From Moraxella sp. (lineage in GTDB: Bacteria > Pseudomonadota > Gammaproteobacteria > Pseudomonadales > Moraxellaceae), in the NCBI GenBank assembly GCA_030530785.1, contig JAUMUJ010000009.1:1-62559 (forward strand): a stretch of 62,559 nt of DNA, in the 5' to 3' direction. The translations under genes and the position numbers were made by a program. The stretch's first letter is position 1, and the number at the start of each line of letters is the position of its first letter. The notes under the pieces are model-generated. The model did no database searches. It worked only from the letters and a program-made list of their open reading frames with translations, and was not told where the DNA came from. Shown here piece by piece: positions 45,066 through 54,064 of the stretch.

Positions 45066-45668
45066 ATGACCCATTCAGCAATTTTACAACTGCATCAAGT
45101 CGCCATTGGACGGGGCGATTTTATCTTGTGCGATGATGTGAATCTTACCTTACACTCAGGCGATGTGTGTCATCTGGTTGGCGAAAATGGGCTGGGCAAA
45201 ACCACCCTATTAAACCAAATTGCAGGACTGCTACCCACCGTTCACGGCGTGATAAAAAAATCCCCCCTTGTCTATGTCTCTCATCAGCTGGGTATCAGCC
45301 CCGCCTTGACGGTCGCCCAAAACCTACGCTTTTTGTTGTCATTGTATGACATACAAGCGGACGATGACACGCTAAGCACCGCCCTTGACATGGTGGGGCT
45401 ATACGGCTTGGGCAATACGTCCAGCGTTCAGCTATCAGCAGGTCAAAAAAGACGCATTGGACTGGCACGACTGTTTATCATGACCCCAACCCACGCCCCC
45501 TTGTGGCTACTTGATGAGCCTTTGACCGCCCTAGATGTGGCAATGGTCGCCAAACTAGAAAAACGTATGGGAGACTTTGCACACACCGGCGGAGTAGTGC
45601 TTGCCACCAGCCATCAAGCCATGCAAGGGGCGACTTGCGTGCTAGATTTAGCGGAGTTTGCCTTATGA
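45066..45668 (+). CDS. ccmA: Heme exporter ATP-binding protein CcmA
   Basis: A 200-residue ABC ATPase of cytochrome c maturation system I. Walker A is GENGLGKTT, the signature is QLSAGQKRRIGLARL, Walker B is LWLLDEPLTALD, and the switch His is in LATSHQ. The compact size is typical of CcmA. It overlaps ccmB by 4 bp (ATGA). The other ccm genes are not adjacent, so the cluster is split or rearranged here. Confidence 0.93.
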   Translation: MTHSAILQLHQVAIGRGDFILCDDVNLTLHSGDVCHLVGENGLGKTTLLNQIAGLLPTVHGVIKKSPLVYVSHQLGISPALTVAQNLRFLLSLYDIQADDDTLSTALDMVGLYGLGNTSSVQLSAGQKRRIGLARLFIMTPTHAPLWLLDEPLTALDVAMVAKLEKRMGDFAHTGGVVLATSHQAMQGATCVLDLAEFAL

Positions 45669-46324
45669 AAACCCTCCTACAACGAGAATGGCAAATCAAA
45701 CGTCAAGGAGCGGTGCAGTGGCTGTATCCTTTGGTGCTGTTTTTGCTCATCATCACGCTGTTTCCGCTTGCCATCGGCTCAGAGCCTGAGACGCTGTTAC
45801 GTCTTGCCACATCGGCGGTGTGGATAGCGGTACTATTATCACTGGTTATGGGCATAGAAGAGCTGTTTCGCCCTGATTTTGATAATGGCACGCTTGCCCA
45901 GCTCATCATCTCAGGCTCGCCCTTAGCGTTGTGGGTAGCGGTCAGATTGGCGGTACATTGGTTGTTTAGTGCAGGACTTGTGGCGGTGCTGTCGTTTTTG
46001 GCGATACCCTTGTTTGGCTTGCCTGTGGGCGACACGCTCATGCTTTCTGTCTCTATCGTGGTCGGCTCACCCATGCTTCTTATGCTGTCTGCCATCGCAA
46101 GCTCACTCACATTGACCCTAAAAAACGGGGCAGTACTCGTGCCACTCATCGCCCTACCCATGCAACTGCCCGTGCTGATTTTCGCCACAGGAGCGGTGGA
46201 CTTGTATGCCACAGGACTAAATGGCTTGCCCGTGCTTGCCATGCTTGGAGCGGGGAGTATTTTGGCGGTGATGGTAACGCCTTTTGTGATTGCAGGGATA
46301 TTAAAAATGGCGTGGGCGGATTAA
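45665..46324 (+). CDS. ccmB: Heme exporter membrane protein CcmB
   Basis: A 219-residue polytopic permease with about six membrane segments. The N-terminal LQREWQIKRQGAVQWLYPLVLFLLIITLFPLAIGSEPETL, the MGIEELFRPDFDNGTLAQLIISGSPL loop and ALPMQLPVLIFATGAVD near the end match CcmB. It works with CcmA in the CcmABCD complex that releases holo-CcmE in the inner membrane. The start at 45665 overlaps the ccmA stop. Confidence 0.93.
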   Translation: MKTLLQREWQIKRQGAVQWLYPLVLFLLIITLFPLAIGSEPETLLRLATSAVWIAVLLSLVMGIEELFRPDFDNGTLAQLIISGSPLALWVAVRLAVHWLFSAGLVAVLSFLAIPLFGLPVGDTLMLSVSIVVGSPMLLMLSAIASSLTLTLKNGAVLVPLIALPMQLPVLIFATGAVDLYATGLNGLPVLAMLGAGSILAVMVTPFVIAGILKMAWAD

Positions 46325-46335
46325 ATTTAAATGGT

Positions 46336-46364
46336 TTTTTGGGGAACGCCATTTCCCCATTTTA
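46336..46364. terminator. Convergent terminator between ccmB and the cardiolipin synthase gene
   Basis: GGGGAA (46341-46346) pairs with TTCCCC (46353-46358), flanked by T-rich and A-rich tracts. Confidence 0.6.
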
Positions 46365-47909
46365 TAAAAGCGGACTAAATAACCTGACCGCTCCATCTAA
46401 TAATTTTAAATGCCATTTTCTGGCTTGCCAATCATCAAGGCATACCATCTCGCATTCTTTTAAATAATCCTGCTGTAATTCATCAATTTCATCAATCAGC
46501 CCATAGCTTTCATCGCCCCGATAAATGGCAAGCGTTACTTCCATATTTAAATAAAAACTTCTCATGTCCATATTAACCGTACCAAAAAGAGCATATTCTT
46601 TATCAACGCTGATAATCTTACTGTGCAAAAGACCCGTTTTATATAAAGCCAACCGAACCCCCGCTTTTAATAATGACTCAAAATAGGCTTGGGAAGCATA
46701 TTTTACCAGCTTTGAATCATTAATCTTAGGCATGATGATACACACGTCCACGCCACGTTTTTTGGCACTTAATAAGGCAAGCATTAACGGTTCATCAGGC
46801 ACAAAATACGGCGTGGTAATCATAATCTGACGTTTGGCGTGATATAAGGCACTTATGATGGTTTCATACACCAAATGCCCTGACAGTTGTGGGGCTGATG
46901 GCAACAGTTGTAATTGGACATCGTGAATGATGGGGTAGTTTTTTTGGGTTTTTTCGTGATAATCTTTGGCGGTAATGTCGTCATCGCTGAATTTGTTGCG
47001 ATAATTATTTATCATGTTTTTTAAAAAATAAACATTATCGTCTTTTTCGGCACTCATGTCAGTGGCAATGACCGACCCCATCGCTTTAATCACACCCAAG
47101 TTTTTTTGATGAATGACCCGAAGCATGACATCAACCCACCGCCCGACATTGCTTTCTTGTTTAAAAAAATTAGGGTCTGCCAAATTAAAACTGCCCGTAT
47201 AACCGATATGCTCATCAATACAAATCAGCTTGCGATGATTGCGAATGTCAGCACGAGCCACTAAGGTTTTAAATAACCCCACCGCAAACAGCTCTTCAAT
47301 ACGCACACCTGCCGATGTCAGCTCACGATGGCTGTCATCAGCAAAAAACTTGGCACTGCCCACACTGTCTGCCAACAGCACGCACGACACACCCCGCTCA
47401 CAGGCACGCTTTAACGCATCAAAAATCTCCAATACCCGCCCTTTGGGGTGGACGATATAAAACTCCAACAACACCGATTTTCTGGCAGTGTTAATGTCGG
47501 CAATGATGACATCAAACATCTGCTCTGCCCCCGTCAGCAAGGTGGTGCTGTGATTACCCTGCACACCAAAGCCTGCCTGACGCTCAGCCATGCCCGCCAA
47601 AGCTCGCCACTTATCATGAGCGATGATGTCAGGGTCGCTACCAACATGGATATTTTGGCGTTTGGCAAAATCTACCAATAAGGTCTCAATGGTGGCAATG
47701 CGTTTTTGATAATGTTTACTGATAAAAATTTGACCAAAAATCAAATAGACAATCACCCCAAAATAAGGCATTAGGGCAAGTACCGCAATCCATGCAATCG
47801 CCACACCGTAATTTTTTTGACGCATTAAAATGTTAGCCACCAGCACCAAAACCAGCACAAAATGCAAAACAGCCAATACGCCAACTGTCCAATATTCCCA
47901 ATTTATCAT
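46362..47909 (-). CDS. cls: Cardiolipin synthase (ClsA-type)
   Basis: A 515-residue phospholipase D-family enzyme joining two phosphatidylglycerols into cardiolipin. Two N-terminal membrane segments (about 5-27 and 36-57) precede the catalytic part. The HKD motifs are NHRKLICIDEHIGYTGSFN (about residues 232-250) and LHSKIISVDKEYALFGTVNMD (about 420-440). Length and layout match ClsA. It is monocistronic, on the minus strand. Confidence 0.93.
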   Translation of the reverse strand: MINWEYWTVGVLAVLHFVLVLVLVANILMRQKNYGVAIAWIAVLALMPYFGVIVYLIFGQIFISKHYQKRIATIETLLVDFAKRQNIHVGSDPDIIAHDKWRALAGMAERQAGFGVQGNHSTTLLTGAEQMFDVIIADINTARKSVLLEFYIVHPKGRVLEIFDALKRACERGVSCVLLADSVGSAKFFADDSHRELTSAGVRIEELFAVGLFKTLVARADIRNHRKLICIDEHIGYTGSFNLADPNFFKQESNVGRWVDVMLRVIHQKNLGVIKAMGSVIATDMSAEKDDNVYFLKNMINNYRNKFSDDDITAKDYHEKTQKNYPIIHDVQLQLLPSAPQLSGHLVYETIISALYHAKRQIMITTPYFVPDEPLMLALLSAKKRGVDVCIIMPKINDSKLVKYASQAYFESLLKAGVRLALYKTGLLHSKIISVDKEYALFGTVNMDMRSFYLNMEVTLAIYRGDESYGLIDEIDELQQDYLKECEMVCLDDWQARKWHLKLLDGAVRLFSPLL

Positions 47910-47974
47910 GTGTTACTCACGGTGGTTTTTGGGTATTTTAGCACACTTTTAAACGCAACAAACGCCACACACCA

Positions 47975-48751
47975 TCAAGACACGCCTGACAAATGCCCCA
48001 CCATCAGTACCAACATCATCACTTCGGTCAGCTCTATCGCCCCACCGATGATGTCGCCTGTCATGCCCCCGATACGCCGTCTCCAATAACACCGATAGCC
48101 CCACGCCAACCCCAAAAACCCAGCCCCAAGTACCACCATCAACACGCCTGCCCCATAAAGACCGACCGCCAACACCAACACCCAACACCCAAGCACTGCC
48201 CAAGTGGTACGTTTTGGCAGATAATCACTCATGGCTTTACCAATGCCATCTGTCCGCACATACGGCGTGGTCAAAAACAGCACCAAGCTCATCATACGCC
48301 CGATAATAGGAACGATGATGAGCCACATCAAGGCATTTTGTTCCATGAGTGCATAAATCAGGCTAAATTTTAACAGCAACACAACCACCAAAGCGATGAC
48401 CCCCATCGCTCCTGTGTTGGGGTCTTTCATGATGGCAAGCGTTCGCTCCTTATCGCCATAGCCACCAACCACCCCATCTGCCATGTCCGCCACCCCGTCC
48501 AAATGCAGTCCGCCCGTCAGACACACCCACACGGTCAGCACCATCACTGATGATACCATAAGTGGCAAAAACGACAGCACCCACGCTGTCAATGTCAGTA
48601 ACCCCCCAATCATCAGCCCAATGAGCGGATAATACAGCACCGACAGGGCATTTTGTCTGGGGTTGGGCATACTCGCCAACGTGATGGGTAGCACCGTCAT
48701 AAACTGCACAGCAATAAAAAATGGCATGATGATGGCGTTTTTAATGTTCAT
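47975..48751 (-). CDS. cobS: Adenosylcobinamide-GDP ribazoletransferase (cobalamin synthase)
   Basis: A 258-residue membrane enzyme joining adenosylcobinamide-GDP and alpha-ribazole. FFIAVQFMTVLPI opens the protein, GGLHLDGVADMADGVVGGYGDKERTLAIMKDPNTGAMGVIAL is the catalytic aspartate-rich motif, and IIVPIIGRMMSLVLFL follows. About seven membrane segments. It overlaps cobC by 4 bp in a cobT-cobC-cobS operon. Confidence 0.94.
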   Translation of the reverse strand: MNIKNAIIMPFFIAVQFMTVLPITLASMPNPRQNALSVLYYPLIGLMIGGLLTLTAWVLSFLPLMVSSVMVLTVWVCLTGGLHLDGVADMADGVVGGYGDKERTLAIMKDPNTGAMGVIALVVVLLLKFSLIYALMEQNALMWLIIVPIIGRMMSLVLFLTTPYVRTDGIGKAMSDYLPKRTTWAVLGCWVLVLAVGLYGAGVLMVVLGAGFLGLAWGYRCYWRRRIGGMTGDIIGGAIELTEVMMLVLMVGHLSGVS

Positions 48752-49341
48752 ACATCAGCCACCTGTAATGCACCGTCATACCAAAACTCATGAAGCTCGC
48801 CCAATGCCACAGGAGTGGTTAAAAGTTGGCTCATCGGCAAGTCATGTGCCACCAGATACAGCATTTTTATCACGCCCCCATGACAAATCACGCACACACG
48901 CTCCATCTGATAAAGACAAGCCGTGCGATACACAAAAGCGATGGCAGATAAGATGCGATGCTTAAAGTCTGCCACACGCTCGGCATTGGGTGGGGTATAA
49001 AGATGGGGGCTTTGCCAATACAAAGCCAGCTCATCAGGATAACGCTCGTATAGCGTGGCGGTGGTGGTGTTTTCCCAATCGCCAAAATCAATCTCTTGTA
49101 ACTCGTCCACGATAAATAAAGGCAACCCATAAGCGTCAGCCTTGTCGCTGGCAAAAGTGCGACAACGGGATAAGGGTGAGCTAAACACACCTTGCCATGA
49201 GCGTGTGGGAGCATATTTATCAAAAGTCTTAGCCATTTGCTGGTAGCCTTTGGTGGTCAAAACATCGTCCGTCCGTCCCCGCAAGACATTGCCCTGCTCT
49301 AACAGCACCGTCTGTCCATGTCTAATAAAGGATAATCTCAT
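48748..49341 (-). CDS. cobC: Alpha-ribazole phosphatase-type histidine phosphatase
   Basis: A 197-residue phosphoglycerate mutase-like phosphatase. The catalytic RHGQT is at residues 7-11, SSPLSRCRTFA follows, DELQEIDFGDWENTT provides the acid, and VICHGGVIK carries the second His. Between cobT and cobS with 4-bp overlaps on both sides, it is best read as CobC, which removes phosphate from alpha-ribazole phosphate or cobalamin phosphate. Confidence 0.9.
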   Translation of the reverse strand: MRLSFIRHGQTVLLEQGNVLRGRTDDVLTTKGYQQMAKTFDKYAPTRSWQGVFSSPLSRCRTFASDKADAYGLPLFIVDELQEIDFGDWENTTTATLYERYPDELALYWQSPHLYTPPNAERVADFKHRILSAIAFVYRTACLYQMERVCVICHGGVIKMLYLVAHDLPMSQLLTTPVALGELHEFWYDGALQVADV

Positions 49342-50384
49342 GGGGCGTCCTTGTCTGCCACGCCTGCACTTTCAAAGGTTGCCATCTTATCATGCATCAC
49401 ACAAGACAGCTGAATGATGGTCAAACTTGCCACCGCCCCACTGCCCTCACCCAAACGAAGACCCAAATCCAGTATCGGCTCGGCATTTAGATCAGACAGT
49501 ATCATATGATGAGCCTGCTCTTGTGAAAGATGACCAAAAAACAGCCAATCTGCCACTGATGAATTCATGTGTACCGCCACCTGTGCCGACACACTGGCAA
49601 TAAAGCCGTCCACCACCACAGGCAAACCAAGCTGTCCTGCCCTGATGTACGCCCCCACCATTGCCACCATCTCAAAACCACCCACACTCCTAAGATACGC
49701 CAACGGGTCATCTAACTTTTGGTATTGTGCCACCGCTTGTGCCACCACGTTTGTTTTTTTGTGCAAGGTGTCATCATTTACCCCCGAGCCACGCCCCGTC
49801 ATACGCTCGGCACTCTCGCCTAATACCAGACACGCCAACGCTGATGCTGAACAAGTATTACCAATGCCCATCTCGCCTGCCACATAAATGTCTGCCCCAT
49901 CAGCCACTGCTCGCTCCACGCTACGCTTGCCGATACTTAACGCTTGGGTGCATTCATTGGCACTCATGGCAGGCTGTTGGATAAAGTTTTTTGTGCCATG
50001 TGCTATCGGCTCATGTATCACGCCTTGTATGTCATCTGCACCGATAACCCCGCAGTTAATCACTTCAAGGTTTGCCCCGACATGATGAGCCATCACGCTC
50101 ACACACGCCCCACCTGTGGCAAAGTTATGGAGCATTTGTCGTGTTACCACTTGTGGATAAGCCGACACTTGCTCTGCCATGACCCCATGGTCGCCTGCAA
50201 AAATCGCCACATAAGGACGGCAAACATCAGGCTTAATCCGACCTTGCATACCCGCTAAACGTACGGCAATACGCTCCATCTGCCCCAGTGAACCTGTGGG
50301 CTTGGTTAGGCGGTTTTGGTGGGCAAGTGCTTGGGCTTGGACGGCATGGTTAATCGGCTTGGCGGGGTTTTGATACCAGTTCAT
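49338..50384 (-). CDS. cobT: Nicotinate-nucleotide-dimethylbenzimidazole phosphoribosyltransferase
   Basis: A 348-residue enzyme making alpha-ribazole phosphate, the lower-ligand nucleotide of cobalamin. TKPTGSLGQMERIAVRLAGMQG, VAIFAGDHGVMAEQVSAYPQVVTRQM, ATGGACVSVMAH, GEMGIGNTCSASAL and LDLGLRLGEGSGAVASLTII match the family. It is the first gene of the cobT-cobC-cobS unit. With cobU at 51 kb, only nucleotide-loop assembly genes are present here, consistent with corrinoid salvage or remodelling. Confidence 0.95.
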   Translation of the reverse strand: MNWYQNPAKPINHAVQAQALAHQNRLTKPTGSLGQMERIAVRLAGMQGRIKPDVCRPYVAIFAGDHGVMAEQVSAYPQVVTRQMLHNFATGGACVSVMAHHVGANLEVINCGVIGADDIQGVIHEPIAHGTKNFIQQPAMSANECTQALSIGKRSVERAVADGADIYVAGEMGIGNTCSASALACLVLGESAERMTGRGSGVNDDTLHKKTNVVAQAVAQYQKLDDPLAYLRSVGGFEMVAMVGAYIRAGQLGLPVVVDGFIASVSAQVAVHMNSSVADWLFFGHLSQEQAHHMILSDLNAEPILDLGLRLGEGSGAVASLTIIQLSCVMHDKMATFESAGVADKDAP

Positions 50385-50450
50385 AAATACTCCTTGTCAT
50401 GACCGATAAAAATCTGTATGCTATTATATAAAACCTTTTGAATAAAAACG

Positions 50451-50995
50451 ATGTCTTACCCCAAACTACTCATCTCCCTGTCCCTATTTGTCGCCCCCAC
50501 TTTGATGGTAAAGCCCACCCAACCCCAAGTCTTTGCTGACCCTCCTGATGACATCACCATCATTTAGCAAATCAAACAGCAAAAACAACACGGCAAGGAC
50601 TTTTATGCACAAAAACAATGAACTTAGGCACACTTGGCAGTTGTTTTTGATGAGCGACCACCATTACCAATCCTATGGCAAACGCCCTGTTTATTATTTT
50701 AATCCGCCCATTTTATTAAGATTTGACGAGCATCAATTTAACATCACACAAGATTGTTAATCACTCACTCACGGGCGATTATCGGTTATCGGCAATGGAC
50801 ATGGGATTTATCATCGCAGACAACATCACGCTCCACCACGACCCCTGCCCCATCTCCCCCACCGCCATACAACGCACCAGCGAACACATCGGTTTTGGGG
50901 AGATTATCCCCATCACGATGAACGATAACAGCGAAAATGTGCTGATTTTTGATGGCGAGAGCGGTGTGTTGATATTTAGACGGTCAGCCCTTTAA
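50451..50995 (+). pseudogene. Decayed secreted META-domain (HslJ-like) gene
   Basis: A broken gene across two frames. The ATG at 50451 opens a signal peptide-like stretch (PKLLISLSLFVAPTLM) that ends at a TAG (50565-50567). Recognisable sequence resumes in another frame near 50610 (ELRHTWQLFLM..PILLRFDEHQFNITQDC). A one-base shift at about 50757-50760 then moves it to a third frame (NHSLTGDYRLSAMDMGFIIADNI..LIFDGESGVLIFRR). The W-L, G/DC-N-x-LTG-Y pattern and the beta-rich end resemble META/HslJ domains. One nonsense change and two frameshifts make it a pseudogene. It lies between the cobT and cobU genes. Confidence 0.6.
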
Positions 50996-51505
50996 GGTCA
51001 TTGGCAAACCCGCCACACAAAACACCACTTTATCGGCACAGCTTGCCACATTTTGATGTAAAAAGCCACTTTCGTCCACAAATCGCCGTGTCAGTTGCCC
51101 CATCGGCACAACCCCAAGCCCCGTCTCATTGCTGACCAAAATCAGCTCGCACGTTGGTGGAAGCGTCTGTATCAGGCTTATAAATTTATCCAGCTCATCT
51201 GCCATCACTTTATCATCTGCCAAAAGCAGATTATTTAGCCACAAGGTCAAACAATCCACCAAAATCACACGATGAGTATCCATACATCGGGCGATACTGT
51301 CGGCTAACGCTGTCGTGGTCTCTTGGGTGTGCCAATGGGCAGGGCGGTCGCATTGATGGCGGTGTATTCTGTCTGCCATCTCATCATCTAAGGCTTGGGC
51401 GGTGGCGATGTAGCACACGCTGTCGCCTTTTGATAAGTCGGTCGCCAACGTCTGAGCATGGCGACTTTTGCCCGACCTTGCCCCACCTAAGACCAAATAA
51501 ATCAT
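50984..51505 (-). CDS. cobU: Adenosylcobinamide kinase/guanylyltransferase
   Basis: A 173-residue bifunctional enzyme that phosphorylates adenosylcobinamide and adds GMP. The P-loop is GGARSGKSRHA (about 7-17). IATAQALDDEMADRIHRHQCDRPAHWHT contains the guanylylated His, and VDCLTLWLNNLL and LVSNETGLGVVP are typical. The start at 51505 overlaps the upstream 2H gene stop (ATGA). It is transcribed with tsaD and the 2H gene rather than with cobTCS. Confidence 0.94.
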   Translation of the reverse strand: MIYLVLGGARSGKSRHAQTLATDLSKGDSVCYIATAQALDDEMADRIHRHQCDRPAHWHTQETTTALADSIARCMDTHRVILVDCLTLWLNNLLLADDKVMADELDKFISLIQTLPPTCELILVSNETGLGVVPMGQLTRRFVDESGFLHQNVASCADKVVFCVAGLPMTLKG

Positions 51506-52122
51506 CTCAAATCCCACACCATCACGTCTGTCAGCCTGCCTTGCCCCTGTGTCGCCTGATAATACCCAAAGGTCAGCTTATCCACTCCAAAGGACATGGG
51601 GCGACATGGGACACCACGCAACACCTCTAATACATCAGCCTTTAAAAAACTGTCTTGATAAAACCCCAAAGTAACGTGCGGTACATAATGACCAGGAGCT
51701 ATCTCGCCATGCACCATTGATAACGCATGGCGAATGCGGTGCAATTCATCACTGTGGCGTGTCTTGATGACCACACAATTATCAAAGGCGCATAGATTAG
51801 ATAAAGTCAGATAAAAAGGTCTGATGACACGCCTGCCAAGCCTGCTCAATGCCTCCACCTGCCTGCCCACGTCTTGCCACGTCATCTCATCATCATACAC
51901 TTTGTTTGCCACCCAAAATCCGCCCACAAATACCGTAACGTGAAATTGGCGATGATAATTTGGGGCAAGTAGTGTGGTCAGCTTTTGCCGATTGGCACAG
52001 CAATGTGCCAGCACGTCAGGGCAAGTTATCTGCACATACCACAGCCCAAACTTTGTGCGTCCCCGATGCCAGTCTGACAAGGCGGTCAGCTCATCATCTG
52101 TGGGCAGTTTGTGCGTGTACAC
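51502..52122 (-). CDS. 2H phosphoesterase (2'-5' RNA ligase-like) protein
   Basis: A roughly 206-residue protein with the two HxTx motifs of the 2H phosphoesterase superfamily: [10 protein letters not shown] and [11 protein letters not shown], about 95 residues apart. [13 protein letters not shown] near the start resembles ligase/phosphodiesterase N termini. I choose the GTG at 52122, which has GGAGAG 5 nt upstream; longer frames extend into tsaD without homology. Even so it overlaps the tsaD 3' end by 29 bp, and its stop overlaps the cobU start. The substrate is unknown: RNA 2',3'-cyclic phosphates or other cyclic nucleotides are possible. Confidence 0.78.
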   Translation of the reverse strand: MYTHKLPTDDELTALSDWHRGRTKFGLWYVQITCPDVLAHCCANRQKLTTLLAPNYHRQFHVTVFVGGFWVANKVYDDEMTWQDVGRQVEALSRLGRRVIRPFYLTLSNLCAFDNCVVIKTRHSDELHRIRHALSMVHGEIAPGHYVPHVTLGFYQDSFLKADVLEVLRGVPCRPMSFGVDKLTFGYYQATQGQGRLTDVMVWDLR

Positions 52123-53152
52123 CCAAGCTCTCCATGCTCCAACGTGGCACACACACCACCGACAAATCGTCTGTCTGCCCCATGCTAAGCCGACAATAGC
52201 CAGCATACGCTATCATCGCCCCATTATCGGTGCATAGGTGTAAGGGAGCATAATGCACGCTCGCCTCCATCTTGGCAAGGGCGACTTCCAAATGTGTGCG
52301 TAAGGTGGCATTAGCGGATACCCCGCCTGCGATGACAAGCTGTGTCAGCCCTGTTTGTTTTAGAGCTTTGGTGCATTTTTTGACCAATGTGTCCACCACC
52401 GCATACTGAAAACTTGCCAAAATGTCCGCTCGCACCGCAGGGTCGGTGTCGCTCCCTGCCGTGTCCTTGATAAGATTATGTACGGCTGTTTTCATGCCAC
52501 TAAAACTAAAATCCAACCCCCTGCCCATCATCGGGCGTGGCAAGTCATAGGCATGAGCGTTACCCCCTTTGGCAAGTCGCTCCACGTTCGGGCCACCGGG
52601 GTAAGGCAAACCGAGCATTTTGGCGGTTTTATCAAAACACTCACCCACCGCATCATCAATGCTCTCACCCAATATCTCATACTGCCCCACGCCGTCCGCT
52701 CGCACCAGCATGGTATGCCCACCCGAGACGAGCAAGCAGACAAAAGGAAAATTGACCCCCTTGTCATTTTCTATCATCGGAGCAAGCAGGTGTCCTTCCA
52801 TGTGATGAACGCCAATGGCAGGCACGCCAAGCCCATAAGCAAGCGTCCGCCCAAATAACGCTCCCGTCATCAATGCCCCAATCAAGCCTGGTCCTTTGGT
52901 ATAAGCGACCGCATCAATGTCTGCTTTGGTGATGTTTGCTTTATCCAAAAGCTCATTAAACAGTGGCACAAGTTTGCGAATGTGGTCTCTGCTGGCAAGC
53001 TCAGGCACGACCCCGCCATAAATGGCGTGTAGTTCAATCTGACTGTACAGCACTTGGGCAAGCACCCCGCCTTGACCATCATTCATCTTGCTGTCATAAA
53101 TGGCAAGCCCTGTCTCATCACAGGACGTTTCTAAACCTAATACTTTCATCAC
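52094..53152 (-). CDS. tsaD: tRNA threonylcarbamoyltransferase TsaD
   Basis: A 352-residue ASKHA-fold enzyme transferring threonylcarbamoyl to A37 of ANN-decoding tRNAs. [17 protein letters not shown] opens the protein; GVHHMEGHL binds the metal; [21 protein letters not shown]-like ([20 protein letters not shown]), [11 protein letters not shown] and [14 protein letters not shown] follow. It works with TsaB, TsaE and TsaC (at 14176). Two adjacent ATG codons (53152, 53149) are possible starts. The A/T-rich region upstream contains a MITE-like repeat. Confidence 0.96.
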   Translation of the reverse strand: MMKVLGLETSCDETGLAIYDSKMNDGQGGVLAQVLYSQIELHAIYGGVVPELASRDHIRKLVPLFNELLDKANITKADIDAVAYTKGPGLIGALMTGALFGRTLAYGLGVPAIGVHHMEGHLLAPMIENDKGVNFPFVCLLVSGGHTMLVRADGVGQYEILGESIDDAVGECFDKTAKMLGLPYPGGPNVERLAKGGNAHAYDLPRPMMGRGLDFSFSGMKTAVHNLIKDTAGSDTDPAVRADILASFQYAVVDTLVKKCTKALKQTGLTQLVIAGGVSANATLRTHLEVALAKMEASVHYAPLHLCTDNGAMIAYAGYCRLSMGQTDDLSVVCVPRWSMESLGVHAQTAHR

Positions 53153-53428
53153 GGTCTTAACTAAAAATTTGGGGCTATTATAGCATTTTTATTAAGACGA
53201 TTGAAAACGCCATACAATGATAGATTGGCGTGATTCATTAACCATGCTTTTGCTGGATTTGTAGGGGCAGATTACATTTACCCTTTGTAAAGACATTATT
53301 TTTGGGCGTTGTGTTCGCCTCCTACACACCCGTCTTGCAAAAAAGCATTTCATTTTAACATCCAAACTCATTGAAAAACCCATCAAGATATGCTAATTTT
53401 AAATTTTTAGCCAAAACCCCACACCAAA
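53153..53428. other. Intergenic region between divergent tsaD and coaE
   Basis: About 276 bp without a supported gene. It holds the promoters of tsaD and coaE and a short imperfect palindromic repeat at 53260-53326. The open frame across it on the minus strand has no protein-like features. Confidence 0.5.
53260..53326. repeat. MITE-like imperfect inverted repeat
   Basis: A 67-bp unit starting TGTAGGGGCAGATTACATTT and ending as the near reverse complement (GCGTTGTGTTCGCCTCCTACA). The outer 10 or so bases pair well and the inner part is degenerate. Repeats beginning TGTAGGGGCG.ATTACATTCGCCC and ending in the complement are widespread non-autonomous elements in bacterial genomes; identity with them is from memory. 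Confidence 0.5.
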
Positions 53429-54064
53429 ATGCCAAACGCCCCCAAATCCCCCCTTATCATCGGTCTCACAGGCGGTATCGGTAGCGGAAAAACCGCCGTC
53501 AGCGACCATTTTGCCACGCTCGGCATAGACGTGATAGATGCTGACGTGATTAGCCACGCCATTACCGCCAAAGGCTCGCCCGTATTGGACACACTTGCCC
53601 AAGCGTTTGGGGCGGACATCATCACAAACGGCGTGCTTGACCGAAACGGTTTACGCACGATGGTCTTTGCTGACCCTGTCAAACTTGCCACACTAAACGC
53701 CATTACCCACCCTGCCATACGCACCCAAATCAAGCACGAGCTTGACCATGCCACCAGTGCCTATGCCATATTATCCGCCCCACTTTTGTTAGAGAGCATT
53801 AAGGGCGATGATAAGGGTTTGACCGCTTTTTGTGATAGGATTTTGGTGGTGGACGTACCGCCCGATGTGCAAATAGAGCGAGCAAGCAGGCGAGATGGAC
53901 AAACAGCGGACAGCATTCGGGCGATTATGGCAAAACAAATAGACCGCCCAAGTCGCCTTACCCTTGCCGATGATGTGGTGGATAATTCGGGGAATTTGGG
54001 GGAGTTATACGCCCAGCTTGATACGCTTCATGCTTTTTATTTAAGATTAAGTGGACAGCCATGA
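53429..54064 (+). CDS. coaE: Dephospho-CoA kinase
   Basis: A 211-residue P-loop kinase for the last step of CoA synthesis. IIGLTGGIGSGKTAVSDHFATLGIDVIDADVISH carries the Walker A and the DAD motif; FADPVKLATLNAITHPAIRTQI and APLLLES are typical. The DRPSRLTLADDVVDNSG segment near the end matches the family. Its stop overlaps the next gene by 4 bp (ATGA). Confidence 0.95.
   Translation: MPNAPKSPLIIGLTGGIGSGKTAVSDHFATLGIDVIDADVISHAITAKGSPVLDTLAQAFGADIITNGVLDRNGLRTMVFADPVKLATLNAITHPAIRTQIKHELDHATSAYAILSAPLLLESIKGDDKGLTAFCDRILVVDVPPDVQIERASRRDGQTADSIRAIMAKQIDRPSRLTLADDVVDNSGNLGELYAQLDTLHAFYLRLSGQP

Noticed and set aside
48748-51505. Cobalamin riboswitch ahead of the cob genes
   Set aside because: Intergenic space before cobT is short and occupied by a pseudogene, and I could not find a B12-box-like motif.
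53192-53386. Possible small gene between tsaD and coaE
   Set aside because: It crosses the MITE-like repeat and promoters and has no recognisable start signal or protein-like character.
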